A stretch of DNA of 64,000 nt from assembly GCF_900090195.1 (NCBI RefSeq), contig NZ_LT607803.1, positions 3,622,229 through 3,686,228 on the forward strand. The letters are read 5' to 3'. Both the position numbers and the translations under genes were made by a program. Shown here piece by piece: positions 29,880 to 38,522 of this stretch. The stretch's first letter is position 1. Each line of letters starts with the position of its first letter. Source of the stretch: Variovorax sp. HW608. GTDB lineage: Bacteria > Pseudomonadota > Gammaproteobacteria > Burkholderiales > Burkholderiaceae_C. The notes below the pieces were generated by a model. It searched no databases. It was not told where the DNA came from and worked only from the letters and a program-made list of their open reading frames with translations.

Positions 29880-30758
29880 TCAGCGCGCTGTCCACCGTCT
29901 GAGTCGGCCGGACAACGCTCGCAAGGGGGCCGTGATGCGCCAGGAGGTCGAGGCCTCGATCGCGTCGGCATGGGCGACGCGTGCCTTCATCTTGTCCAGG
30001 GTCACTCGTGTCGCCGCCAGTTCGCGCACGAGAGCGATGCGATCCAGTGCCTCATGAGAAGGGAACTCGACACGCTGTGGTCCGCCGGGTCGCGCGAGGT
30101 GCTTCTTGACGTCGCCGTCCGCCGCGAGTTCCCTGCCGACCCGGACCTTCGCCGGCATGGCCAGGCGCTCGTGCGCGCGCTGCGCCGACACGCGGTCGAC
30201 CCGGTGGCCGAGGACTGAGTCGAGCGACTCGTAAAGGTAGTCGTGGTCCTCGACGAAGCGAGGGAAGTCGAGAAGCACAACGGGAATGTTGCGTCGGATG
30301 AGGACATGCAACAGTTCATGGAAGCCGAGCGCGAGTAGGCGCGCCTGATCGATCGGGTTGAGGGAATAGACAACGCCGCCCGGAGTCGAGCCCCAGGATG
30401 CCCACTGCTTGCAGTCGTCCGGCATCGCGGTGGTGGCGTACCGGGCACGCATCTCGTTGACGACCCGGCTGGTGGACGCCTCCACGAGGCTGCGCATCGG
30501 AACGATGACCGCATCGATGATCACCTCGCCGTCCGCGAGCAGCCGCTCCACGAATTCGTAGAGCCACGGCGACTTGCATACATAGGGCGCATCGGGTTCG
30601 CCGATGAGCAGGTCTTCCAGACCCGCATTGGCGGCGTCGTCGTAGGCGTGGCGCCCCTTGCGCGCAAGCTGGGTATCCAATCCGCAGGCAGCGAGATATT
30701 CCACCAGGAAGGTGGTCCCGGCCCGGCCCGTGCCGGCGATCAGCAGATGGTTCTTCAT
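29880..30758 (-). CDS. Sulfotransferase-like protein with C-terminal STSWR motif
   Basis: 292 aa from ATG 30758, overlapping the APS-kinase stop as ATGA. HLLIAGTGRAGTTFLVEYLA is the 5'-phosphosulfate-binding loop of PAPS-dependent sulfotransferases, and VIVPMRSLVEASTSRV fits the 3'-phosphate site. Residues 250-292 form a coiled coil ending ASTSWRITAPLRALSGRLRR, almost the same motif as in the glycosyltransferase at 21196. Coupling to an APS kinase supports PAPS use. Likely role: sulfation of the surface glycan at the inner membrane face. Confidence 0.85.
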   Translation of the reverse strand: MKNHLLIAGTGRAGTTFLVEYLAACGLDTQLARKGRHAYDDAANAGLEDLLIGEPDAPYVCKSPWLYEFVERLLADGEVIIDAVIVPMRSLVEASTSRVVNEMRARYATTAMPDDCKQWASWGSTPGGVVYSLNPIDQARLLALGFHELLHVLIRRNIPVVLLDFPRFVEDHDYLYESLDSVLGHRVDRVSAQRAHERLAMPAKVRVGRELAADGDVKKHLARPGGPQRVEFPSHEALDRIALVRELAATRVTLDKMKARVAHADAIEASTSWRITAPLRALSGRLRRWTAR

Positions 30759-31303
30759 GCCAGTTGCCTCACCGTCTGCCTCGCCTGGCATCTCTCGAGC
30801 AAGGCCATCAGGCTGCTCACCGCCACGTCGACGCCGTGGGTGGACGTATCGACGAGCAGGTCGGGATTCAGGGGCGGCTCGTAGGCGTCGGTCACGCCGG
30901 TGAACTTCGCCACCTCTCCGCGGCGCGCCCTGGCGTACAGGCCCTTGACGTCGCGGCGTTCGCAATCGGACAGCGAGGCCTTGACATAGACCTCGCGGTA
31001 AGGCGCTCCGATGATGCTGCGCGCCAACCCCCTGTGCCTGCTCAAGGGAGCGATGGCTGCCACGATCACGACGATCCCTTGAGTGCTCAACAGGCGAGCC
31101 ATCTCGGCGATTCGCCGGATGTTCTCGCGCCGATCGACATCACTGAATCCCAGGCCCTGGCTCAGGCCACCGCGGATCTCGTCCCCGTCCAGGACGGCCA
31201 CGGCGGCTCCGCGGCCCAGCAAACAAGCACGAAGATGGCGCGCAATCGTGGACTTGCCCGCACCGGAAAGCCCCGTCAACCACAAGACGGACGCTTCATC
31301 CAT
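30755..31303 (-). CDS. cysC: Adenylylsulfate (APS) kinase
   Basis: 182 aa from ATG 31303 (a TTG at 31318 would add 5 residues). P-loop VLWLTGLSGAGKSTIARHL, DGDEIRGGLSQGLGFSDVDRRENIRRIAE and CERRDVKGLYARARRGEV are the APS-kinase signature. It makes PAPS from APS and ATP. It is a stand-alone CysC, not fused to CysN, and is translationally coupled to a sulfotransferase, so it seems dedicated to glycan sulfation rather than assimilation. Confidence 0.93.
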   Translation of the reverse strand: MDEASVLWLTGLSGAGKSTIARHLRACLLGRGAAVAVLDGDEIRGGLSQGLGFSDVDRRENIRRIAEMARLLSTQGIVVIVAAIAPLSRHRGLARSIIGAPYREVYVKASLSDCERRDVKGLYARARRGEVAKFTGVTDAYEPPLNPDLLVDTSTHGVDVAVSSLMALLERCQARQTVRQLA

Positions 31304-31579
31304 GGGAGGGGGTCGCAATCATCATCGTGTTGGCATTCTTGCTTTTGGCATGTTGAGCGCCTTGGGCGAATGGGCGCGGCGAACCCATCGAGCATGCGCG
31401 GGCAGCTTGAGTGCTTTGTGAGGGGCTTGCATCGCCCGTGCAAACGCATGAAACAAAATGTTTCTGGCGTCATCGAGAGCGCGATCGGCCGCTTCCGCCA
31501 GGCGGAGCCCGACGCGATGGCGCGCGTCGAAAAGGCCGTGCAGACGAAGAGCGGGGGCTCGCCCTTCGGCGGGGCCTTG

Positions 31580-31981
31580 TCAGATCATCGATTTCGCCTG
31601 GTTCAGGACGAAGTCGCAGGCCTTCTTGGTGAGCTCTGCCTTGAGCCCGCCGCCGGTCAGGTCCATCTTCTTGCCGTCGCTGCTCGTCAGGATGCCCTTG
31701 GAGCCGTCGACGTAGCCTGCGTCGGAGGCCGGCTGGCCTCCGGGGATCTTGCTCATGAGCTGGTCCTTGATCGACGAGGCACCGGCGCCGCTCAGGTAGT
31801 TGTTCTTCAGGCAGTACTCCAGCACGCCTGCGGCGTTGCCAAGGCTGCCCGAGGCCATCGAACCCGCGCCCGGACTCGCTCCTCCGGCGAGGCCCTTGAG
31901 AGCATCCAGGCCTTGCGCGTGCGCGCAGCCGAGCGCGCCCACGAGGACGAGCACCAATCCGTGCCGGGTGAAGTGATTCAT
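31580..31981 (-). CDS. DUF2501-family secreted protein
   Basis: 133 aa with a strong AAGGAGGT ribosome site before ATG 31981. N-terminal signal peptide (HGLVLVLVGALGCAHA, cleavage near residue 23), then a Gly/Ser-rich linker and the conserved core VLEYCLKNNYLSG...IKDQLMSKI and AELTKKACDFVLNQAKSM, with two cysteines that may form a disulfide. This matches the YjjA/DUF2501 family, whose function is unknown. Expected in the periplasm. Confidence 0.85.
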   Translation of the reverse strand: MNHFTRHGLVLVLVGALGCAHAQGLDALKGLAGGASPGAGSMASGSLGNAAGVLEYCLKNNYLSGAGASSIKDQLMSKIPGGQPASDAGYVDGSKGILTSSDGKKMDLTGGGLKAELTKKACDFVLNQAKSMI

Positions 31982-32196
31982 GCGGACCTCCTTGAAATGG
32001 GAGAAAGCGCGCGAAGACTAGCGCAAGCCCGAGGCAGGAGCGCGACGACATTGAATGAAATGCGCCGCGTATCGCCGACTATAGCGGGTTGACCGCGTAG
32101 CCGACCCGTTTAGTCGCGGGTCAAGCGGCGCGATATTTCTGGTGTCGCGCTATTGCGACTGTACGTTCATCCAGTTGCTCGCCATAATCCCGAGCA

Positions 32197-33666
32197 ATGA
32201 CTTCCGGGGTCCGGTTCTCCTCTCCGCTGAGCGTGCAAGATCCTCTGAATGGTCATCTGCGCCAGTGGATCGGGCACCAGCGCTTCATGCGCAACGCCAA
32301 GACCCGGGAGCGCAATGCGGCCTATCTTGAGGGTCGACATCACGAAGACTCGCAGAAGTACGCGCACCTGGTCACCGAAGAGACCGCCTTCCTGTCGGAT
32401 GTGCCCTCGCAGATCCTGCGCAACGGCGCCGTGCGGTTCTACGCCGGCCTGCAGCGATTCCGCGCTGGCTTGGGTGGCGCTCCCAAGATTAAACGACGCC
32501 ACGGACGGCAGTCGGTTCTGATCACCAAGGAGCTCTTTCGCTTCCTGCCCATGCCCGTCACCGGGCGCAGCGATCGCGAGGGCTGGGTGATCGAACTCGG
32601 GACCAAGGCCAATCCGGTTGGCAGGCTCTCGTTCCATGCCCACCGCGCATGGAGCTTGCCTAACCAGATCATCATCTCGGTGGAGCCCTCGGGTCGCTGG
32701 TTCGTCAGCTTCTCGTACGAGGGTGAGGCCATCGAGGTCGATCGCAAAGGCGCCGCCCGCGACCTCAGCGCCGCAGACCATATCCGCACGGCGGAGGAGC
32801 TCCTCTACGAAATCCAGGGCCTCCCCGATCTCGAAGATCGAGTCTGGGCCGGCGACCGCGGCGTGCACACGCCGCTTGCAGGCTCCGACGGCAAGACCTG
32901 GGACTTCAGCGACGTGCACAAGGCGCGTCTCGCGCGCGCCGAGAGCGGCAAGCGCAAGTACCAGAAGCGCATGGCTCGAGCTCAGAAGGTCAAGGGCGCC
33001 GACGGCAAGAGCCGCGTGAGCCAAGGCTACCTCAAGCTCAAGCGCAAGGCAGCGAAGAAGGCCGAGTACGGCCGCAACGTGCGCCAGGAATTCGCGCATC
33101 AGACAAGCCATGCACTGGTCGCGTCCAACGCCGAGGTCTTCGCATTCGAAGACCTGAAGATCAAGAACATGACCGCCGCGCCAGCCCCGAAGCTGGATGC
33201 GGAAGGCCGCTGGGCCCGCAACGGCTCCGCCGCCAAGGCCGGACTCAATGCCGCGATTCTTCGCAGCGCCTGGGGTTCGGTCCAACGCTTCACGACCTAC
33301 AAGGCGAAGAAGCGCAACAAGCTCGTCTACAAGCTGCCGCCGGCGTACTCGTCCCAGACGTGTTCGCGCTGCGGGCATCGCGACGCAGGCAATCGCAAAG
33401 GTCAACTCTTTGCGTGCCTGAGCTGCGGCCACCAGGCCGATGCCGACGTCAATGCCGCACGGGTGCTCAAGCTGTGGACGATCGAGAAAGTTCGTTCCGG
33501 CGATCTCCCGGCTGAGGAGCAACGACGGAAGAAGCGAGTGGCCTTCGCGCGCAAGCGAACCCGGGCCCTAGAGAAGGAACATCTCGAAGTTACGTCCGAT
33601 CAGGAGCGTACTGGTCACTTGGAGGCCGGGGCCTCCAATGGCTCCGCGTTCCATGCTGTGGCTTAG
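32197..33666 (+). CDS. tnpB: TnpB-family RNA-guided endonuclease (OrfB)
   Basis: 489 aa. RuvC-like active site is intact: VWAGDRGVHTPLA (first D), EVFAFEDLKIKNM (E) and DADVNAARVLKLW (last D). The zinc finger TCSRCGHRDAGNRKGQLFACLSCGHQ precedes the final motif. The N-terminal wedge domain with several basic patches and the KRKAAKKAEYGRN helix is also typical. TnpB cuts DNA guided by a transposon-encoded right-end RNA. A C-terminal tail of about 60 residues past the last D is long and charged. All key residues are present, so the nuclease may be active. Confidence 0.92.
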   Translation: MTSGVRFSSPLSVQDPLNGHLRQWIGHQRFMRNAKTRERNAAYLEGRHHEDSQKYAHLVTEETAFLSDVPSQILRNGAVRFYAGLQRFRAGLGGAPKIKRRHGRQSVLITKELFRFLPMPVTGRSDREGWVIELGTKANPVGRLSFHAHRAWSLPNQIIISVEPSGRWFVSFSYEGEAIEVDRKGAARDLSAADHIRTAEELLYEIQGLPDLEDRVWAGDRGVHTPLAGSDGKTWDFSDVHKARLARAESGKRKYQKRMARAQKVKGADGKSRVSQGYLKLKRKAAKKAEYGRNVRQEFAHQTSHALVASNAEVFAFEDLKIKNMTAAPAPKLDAEGRWARNGSAAKAGLNAAILRSAWGSVQRFTTYKAKKRNKLVYKLPPAYSSQTCSRCGHRDAGNRKGQLFACLSCGHQADADVNAARVLKLWTIEKVRSGDLPAEEQRRKKRVAFARKRTRALEKEHLEVTSDQERTGHLEAGASNGSAFHAVA

Positions 33667-33696
33667 GTTCACCATAAGCCATGGGGTATTCGGATG

Positions 33697-33731
33697 CCCC
33701 CACTACACAGCGGCTTGCCGTTTAGTGGGGG
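33697..33731 (+). ncRNA. Nested hairpin at tnpB 3' end, candidate reRNA (omega-RNA) scaffold terminus
   Basis: CCCCCACTA (33697-33705) pairs perfectly with TAGTGGGGG (33723-33731), and inside the loop CGGC (33711-33714) pairs with GCCG (33717-33720). It begins 30 bp after the tnpB stop. Right-end RNAs of TnpB systems overlap the 3' part of the gene and end at the element boundary with such structures, with the guide coming from flanking DNA. The hairpin is seen directly; the RNA identity is inferred. Confidence 0.55.
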
Positions 33732-33787
33732 AGGTTCACACAGTTCGTGGGCAGAATGCTGGCATGCCAACGCGCGCCTGTTGAAGC

Positions 33788-35164
33788 ATGAAGACTCCGG
33801 CGATGCCGACACTGCCCACCGGCCGACACCTCGCTCTCTGGCTTGCATTGATCGCCGTTGTTGCCCTGGCGATCTGGCTCGTCGTGCGCTATGTGAGCCC
33901 GCTGCCTCCTCGCACGATCGTGATGAGCACCGGCGCCACCGACGGCGCCTATCACCGCTTCGGCCTGCGCTATCAGGAGCTTCTGAAGGCCGAGGGCATC
34001 CGCCTCGAATTGCGGCCTTCGAGCGGCGGCGTCGAGAACCTGAAGCGACTGAATGACGGCACCGTCGAGGTCGCGTTCGTGCAAGGTGGAACGGGCGTCC
34101 TGGCGCTCGACCCCGATGCGCCGGCCGATTCGACGCCGCTTCGCTCGCTCGCGACGGTGGCCTTCGAGCCGGTCTGGATCTTCACGCGCTCGGTCGATGT
34201 CTCGAAAGGGCTGCAAGCGCTCGCCGGCAAGCGCATCGCGGTCGGGGTGCCTGGCAGCGGCAACTATCAGGTGGCGATCCAGTTGCTGGGCATCTACGGC
34301 GTGACCGCGCCGGAAGGGCAGCAGATTTCGTCCGACGGCACGACCTTCGTGAACGCCGGTGGCCTCGCCGTGGTCGACCTGCTCGCCAAGGGCGAGGTGG
34401 ACGCCGCAATCATCATCGCGGCCCCGCAGGCGCCCGCGGTGCAGAAGCTTCTTGCCGATTCGAGCATGCGGCTGGCGTCGCTCGATCATGTCGAGGGGCT
34501 GGCACGCCGATACCCGTACTTCCAGCCGGTCAGCCTGAAACGGGGTTCTGTCGATCCGCGGCGCGATCTGCCGCCAACGGACATTCATCTGCTCGCAACG
34601 ACGGCCAACCTCGTGGTGCGTGACGAGTTGCATCCGGCATTGGCCTACCTGCTGCTGGAAGCCGCCAGGAAGGTGCACCGGCAACCCAGTCTCATCAACC
34701 GGCCGGAGGATTTTCCGAGTCCGCAGGGCACCGACTTTCCCTTGTCGGACCAGGCCGAGCGGTACTTCAGGCAGGGCCGGCCCTTCCTCCAGAGCTACCT
34801 GCCGTTCTGGGCCGCCAACTATGTGCAGCGGCTGCTTCTGCTGGTGGTGCCGCTGGTGGCGATCCTGGTGCCGTTGGCGCGGGTGCTGCCGATGCTCATC
34901 GGATGGCGACGCCGCAGCCGGCTGTACCGCCGCTACGGCGAGCTCAAGTTTCTGGAGCAGGACCTCGCATCGCGCAAGCTTGGCAAGGGCGAGCTCGACG
35001 ATGCCCTGTCGCGGCTCGATCGGATCGAGGACGAGATCGTGGAAACCCGGTTTCCACTGGACTTCTCCGACCGCGTCTATACCTTGCGGCAGCACGTGGA
35101 CTACGTGCGCGCGCAACTCCACCGGCAGATGGACCCGGTGGGCGATCCCCTGAACGCCCGCTGA
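33788..35164 (+). CDS. TAXI-family TRAP transporter solute-binding protein
   Basis: 458 aa. One N-terminal membrane anchor (ALWLALIAVVALAIWLVVRYV) is followed by the binding domain: MSTGATDGAYHRFGLRYQELL, RPSSGGVENLKRLNDG, AFVQGGTG, then GKRIAVGVPGSGNY. These are marks of TAXI proteins. A second membrane helix near residue 350 (LLLLVVPLVAILVPLARVLPML) and a cytoplasmic coiled tail make it longer than free periplasmic TAXI proteins. No DctQM-type permease is adjacent, so an orphan or sensing role is possible. The terminator just downstream suggests a monocistronic unit. Confidence 0.85.
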   Translation: MKTPAMPTLPTGRHLALWLALIAVVALAIWLVVRYVSPLPPRTIVMSTGATDGAYHRFGLRYQELLKAEGIRLELRPSSGGVENLKRLNDGTVEVAFVQGGTGVLALDPDAPADSTPLRSLATVAFEPVWIFTRSVDVSKGLQALAGKRIAVGVPGSGNYQVAIQLLGIYGVTAPEGQQISSDGTTFVNAGGLAVVDLLAKGEVDAAIIIAAPQAPAVQKLLADSSMRLASLDHVEGLARRYPYFQPVSLKRGSVDPRRDLPPTDIHLLATTANLVVRDELHPALAYLLLEAARKVHRQPSLINRPEDFPSPQGTDFPLSDQAERYFRQGRPFLQSYLPFWAANYVQRLLLLVVPLVAILVPLARVLPMLIGWRRRSRLYRRYGELKFLEQDLASRKLGKGELDDALSRLDRIEDEIVETRFPLDFSDRVYTLRQHVDYVRAQLHRQMDPVGDPLNAR

Positions 35165-35182
35165 CGACAGCGGACGAAAAAA

Positions 35183-35212
35183 AGCCGGAACCGCATTGCT
35201 GCGGTTCCGGCT
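35183..35212. terminator. Bidirectional terminator
   Basis: AGCCGGAACCGCA (35183-35195) pairs with TGCGGTTCCGGCT (35200-35212) around a 4-nt loop. A run of seven A ends at 35183, so the minus strand gets a good T tract, and the plus strand has CTTTCTT. It serves both convergent neighbours. Confidence 0.88.
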
Positions 35213-35234
35213 CTTTCTTGCCCCGACGCGCTGA

Positions 35235-35585
35235 TTACAGGGCGGCTTGGCGGGTGAACGAAACCTTCGGCTTGTTGTACGCCGAAGGCACTTGGTCGCG
35301 GTAGAAGGCGCGACGGTCGAGGCTTTGCAGCGGGTTGTGGGCGGTTGCGACGGCCTCTTCACGCACGATGGCGCGATTGGTCGTCGATGCCACGATTTCC
35401 ACGCCCGCGTTGGCGGCGTCGCCGTACGCGTTGCCGGCGCGGGCCGCAGCCACGGCGCTGCCTTGCACGTCGGCGCGGCTCGCGCCGGTGGTCAGGGGAT
35501 GCACGCCGTCATAGGTTTCGGCGTTGGCGCCAGCGACGGCGAGGAGGGAGAGGGCAGCCGCGGCGATGATCTTCGAGGTGTTCAT
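35235..35585 (-). CDS. Small exported protein of unknown function
   Basis: 116 aa from ATG 35585 with AAGGAA upstream. Signal peptide KIIAAAALSLLAVAGANA followed by a short polar protein (ETYDGVHPLTTGASRADVQG, EEAVATAHNPLQSLDRRAFYRDQVP). Small periplasmic proteins of this look, related to DUF4148, are frequent in Burkholderiales, and the GASRADVQ stretch is shared with them. No catalytic motif is visible. It ends at the bidirectional terminator. Confidence 0.75.
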   Translation of the reverse strand: MNTSKIIAAAALSLLAVAGANAETYDGVHPLTTGASRADVQGSAVAAARAGNAYGDAANAGVEIVASTTNRAIVREEAVATAHNPLQSLDRRAFYRDQVPSAYNKPKVSFTRQAAL

Positions 35586-35835
35586 GTCAGGTTCCTTCAA
35601 TGCGTTTGGACGATTCCGAACCGGTCGCGGGGTGTGTCGCCATCCTTTCGGAGGCCAACAGCGCTCAGTGCCTGTTCGTCCAGATCAGCTGGTTGTCGGC
35701 TGGTCCGTGGGATGAAGTTTGCGCGATTTTTCTAGGTAAAAACCCTCAGAAAAGGAAGCGCGGCGTCACCAAATTGGAAACAATCGACTGGGCGCCGGCG
35801 TGGCCGCCGGGCGCCTGAACGCACCGGAAAACCCC

Positions 35836-36894
35836 TCAATCGACGCCGACGCCGACCTTTTTCCCGGCGTCGACGATCTCGCGCCAGGTGGCGTCGTCGA
35901 GCCAGATGCCGTCCTGCTCGCGCGCGGCGCGCGCCCTGCGTTCGGGTTCGCCGGCGATCTGCACCGCATCGAAGCCGGCGCCCGGAGGACTCTGGCGCAA
36001 CCAGTCGATGAAGGCCCGGGCCTCCTGCTCGAAAGTGGCCTCGGTGCCGAGCTTCGCGGGGTCGATGAGGACCGTGAGCATCCCGTTGAGCACCGTGCGC
36101 GCGGTGTCGGCCGGGCGATGCCATGTGCCGCCGCCGGTCAGCGCCCCGCCGAGCAGCTCGCAGGCCACCGCCATGCCATAGCCCTTGTGCTCGCCGAAAG
36201 TCATGAGCGCGCCGAAGAGACCATTGCTTTGCGGCACCACGACCACGCCCGGATCGGTGGTCGGTGCGCCGTGCTCGTCGATCAGGTAGCCGGTGGGCAC
36301 GCGCTCACCCTTGTTGTGCGCGACGCGCATCTTGCCCTGCGCCACGCGGCTGGTCGCGAAGTCGAGGATGAAGGGTTCTGCGCCCGCGAGCGGCACGCCG
36401 ATGCAGCAGGGGTTGGTGCCGAAGCGGCCATCGCCGCCGCCCCAAGGCGCGACCACCGGGCGCGACAGCACGTTGACGAAGTGCATCGACACGAGGCCCT
36501 CTGCGGTCGCCATCTCGGCGAAGTGGCCGATGCGCCCCAGATGGTGCGATTCGGCGAGCGAGACGATGCAGCTTCCGTTCTGCTTCGCGCGCGCGATGCC
36601 GAGTTCCATCGCCTGCACGCCGACGATCTGCCCGTAGCCGTGCTGCCCGTCGAGCGCCAGGATCGCGCCTGCATCGAGCTTGACCGCGATCGATGCATTG
36701 GGCTTGAGCCCGCCCTCGGCCACCGCATCGACATAGCGCGGCACCATGCCGACACCGTGGGAATCGTGGCCGCTCAGATTGGCCAGCACGAGGTTGCCTG
36801 CGACCTGTTCGGCCTCCGCCGGGGAACTGCCCGCTGCTTGAACGATGGCCGCGACCTGCTTGCGGAGCGTGGATGCCTGGATGGTTCTGGACAT
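35836..36894 (-). CDS. Ldh-family (malate/L-lactate type) NAD(P)H oxidoreductase
   Basis: 352 aa from ATG 36894. Family motifs: SGHDSHGVGMVPRYVDAV (catalytic His), SLAESHHLGRIGHFAEMA, GTNPCCIGVPL, FGEHKGYGMAVACELLGG. These Rossmann-free dehydrogenases reduce or oxidise 2-hydroxyacids and cyclic imino acids. In this cassette it may oxidise lactate released by the FAH-family hydrolase, or another hydroxy acid. It lies 13 bp downstream of the UxaA-like gene, same strand. Confidence 0.88.
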   Translation of the reverse strand: MSRTIQASTLRKQVAAIVQAAGSSPAEAEQVAGNLVLANLSGHDSHGVGMVPRYVDAVAEGGLKPNASIAVKLDAGAILALDGQHGYGQIVGVQAMELGIARAKQNGSCIVSLAESHHLGRIGHFAEMATAEGLVSMHFVNVLSRPVVAPWGGGDGRFGTNPCCIGVPLAGAEPFILDFATSRVAQGKMRVAHNKGERVPTGYLIDEHGAPTTDPGVVVVPQSNGLFGALMTFGEHKGYGMAVACELLGGALTGGGTWHRPADTARTVLNGMLTVLIDPAKLGTEATFEQEARAFIDWLRQSPPGAGFDAVQIAGEPERRARAAREQDGIWLDDATWREIVDAGKKVGVGVD

Positions 36895-36907
36895 GGGTCT
36901 CTCTTTC

Positions 36908-38434
36908 TCACATGACCGCGCCGACTTGCCAGGGCACGAACTCGTTCTGGCCGTAGCCGTGCTTCTCGCTTTTCGATTGCTCGCCGGACGCGGTCGCCAG
37001 CACCAGCTCAAAGATGCGCCGGCCCATCTCCTGGATCGACGCCGTGCCTTCGACGATCTCGCCGCAGTTGATGTCCATGTCCTCTTCCTGCCGCTGCCAG
37101 AGCGCGGAGTTGGTCGCGAGCTTGAGCGAAGGCGAGGGCGCGCATCCGTACGCCGACCCGCGGCCGGTGGTGAAGCAGATCATGTTCGCGCCGCCCGCGA
37201 CCTGCCCGGTGGCGCTGACCGGGTCGTAGCCGGGCGTGTCCATGTAGACGAAGCCGTGCGCGGTCACCGGCTCGGCGTATTCGTAGACCGCCTCGAGGTT
37301 GCTGGTGCCGCCCTTGGCGACCGCGCCGAGCGACTTCTCGAGGATCGTCGTGAGCCCGCCGGCCTTGTTGCCCGGCGAGGGGTTGTTGTTCATCTCGCCT
37401 TCGTTGATGGCGGTGTAGTGCTCCCACCAGCGGATGCGCTCGACCAGCTTCTCGCCGACCTCGCGCCGCACGGCGCGGCGCGTGAGCAGGTGCTCGGCGC
37501 CATAGACCTCGGGCGTTTCGGAAAGGATCGCCGTGCCGCCATGCGCCACCAGCAGATCCACCGCCGCGCCGAGCGCGGGGTTGGCGCTGATGCCCGAGTA
37601 GCCATCCGAGCCGCCGCACTGCAGCCCGATCGTGATGTGCGAAGCGCTGCAGGGCTCGCGCTTCACCACATTGGCGCGCGGCAGCATCTCGTTGATCAGT
37701 GCGATGCCTTTCTCGACCGTCTTGCGCGTGCCGCCGGTGTCCTGGATGTTGAAGACGCGCAGGTTCTCGCCTTCCTGGAGATTGCCCGTTGCGAGCCATG
37801 CATTGATCTGGTTCGCCTCGCAGCCGAGGCCGACGACCAGCACGGCCGCGAAGTTGGCGTGCGTCGCATAACCGGTGAGCGTGCGCTCGAGGATCTGCAT
37901 GCCGAGCCCGCCGGCGTCCATGCCGCAACCGGTGCCGTGCGTGAGCGCCACCACGCCGTCGACGTTCGGAAAGGCTGCGAGCGCGGCCGGATTGGTCTTG
38001 CGCGAGAAGTGATCCGCGATCGCGCGCGCCGCGGTGGCCGAGCAGTTCACGCTGGTGAGCACGCCGATGTAGTTGCGCGTCGCCACGCGGCCATCGGCGC
38101 GCCGGATGCCCATGAAGCTCGCTTCGCGGTGCGCGGGCGCCGGCTTCACGTCGGCGCCGAAGGCGTAGTCGCGCTCGAAGTGGCCCTTGTCCGGCCCCAT
38201 GTCGAGGTTGTGCGTGTGCACGTGCTCGCCGGGCGCGATCGCCCGGCTCGCGAAGCCGATGATCTGGTTGTAGCGCCGCACCGGCTCGCCCTGCGCGATC
38301 GCGCGCACGGCGATCTTGTGGCCCGGTGGGATCAGGCCGCGGGCAGTCACGCCCTCGACGGGCGTGCCGCCGAGCAACTGGCCGCGTGCGATCACGACGT
38401 CATCGGCTGGGTGTAGACGGATAAAGGGGTTCAT
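36908..38434 (-). CDS. UxaA-family sugar-acid dehydratase
   Basis: 508 aa from ATG 38434. N-terminal SAF domain (residues 1-95, FIRLHPADDVVIARGQLL ... HTHNLDMG) and the large altronate/galactarate dehydratase domain: GTGCGMDAGG, VGLGCEANQIN, GLQCGGSDGYSGISANPA, SPGNKAGGLTTILEKSLGA. Iron-dependent dehydration of a hexonate to a 2-keto-3-deoxy acid is the family reaction. Both SAF and catalytic domains are in one chain, as in full UxaA. Neighbours suggest a 6-deoxyhexonate such as L-fuconate rather than altronate, which is inference. Confidence 0.88.
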   Translation of the reverse strand: MNPFIRLHPADDVVIARGQLLGGTPVEGVTARGLIPPGHKIAVRAIAQGEPVRRYNQIIGFASRAIAPGEHVHTHNLDMGPDKGHFERDYAFGADVKPAPAHREASFMGIRRADGRVATRNYIGVLTSVNCSATAARAIADHFSRKTNPAALAAFPNVDGVVALTHGTGCGMDAGGLGMQILERTLTGYATHANFAAVLVVGLGCEANQINAWLATGNLQEGENLRVFNIQDTGGTRKTVEKGIALINEMLPRANVVKREPCSASHITIGLQCGGSDGYSGISANPALGAAVDLLVAHGGTAILSETPEVYGAEHLLTRRAVRREVGEKLVERIRWWEHYTAINEGEMNNNPSPGNKAGGLTTILEKSLGAVAKGGTSNLEAVYEYAEPVTAHGFVYMDTPGYDPVSATGQVAGGANMICFTTGRGSAYGCAPSPSLKLATNSALWQRQEEDMDINCGEIVEGTASIQEMGRRIFELVLATASGEQSKSEKHGYGQNEFVPWQVGAVM

Positions 38435-38522
38435 CGTGTGGGTCTCGGAATGGCGATCGGAGCCGCCTGGAGGAATATTTTGGGCAGCGGAAGTACCAGC
38501 GACGCCATGGAGGTGATCAGCA

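Larger units (their letters stand above)
32103..33733 (+). mobile_element. TnpB-only IS200/IS605-type unit (approximate ends)
   Basis: A tnpB gene with hairpins at both sides and no tnpA. Upstream there are two small stem-loops (GACCCG 32103-32108 with CGGGTC 32117-32122, and GCGCGA 32128-32133 with TCGCGC 32145-32150). Downstream is a strong nested hairpin at 33697-33731. IS605-type ends are subterminal hairpins without inverted repeats or target duplications, so the limits given are only the outer hairpins seen. Confidence 0.6.
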
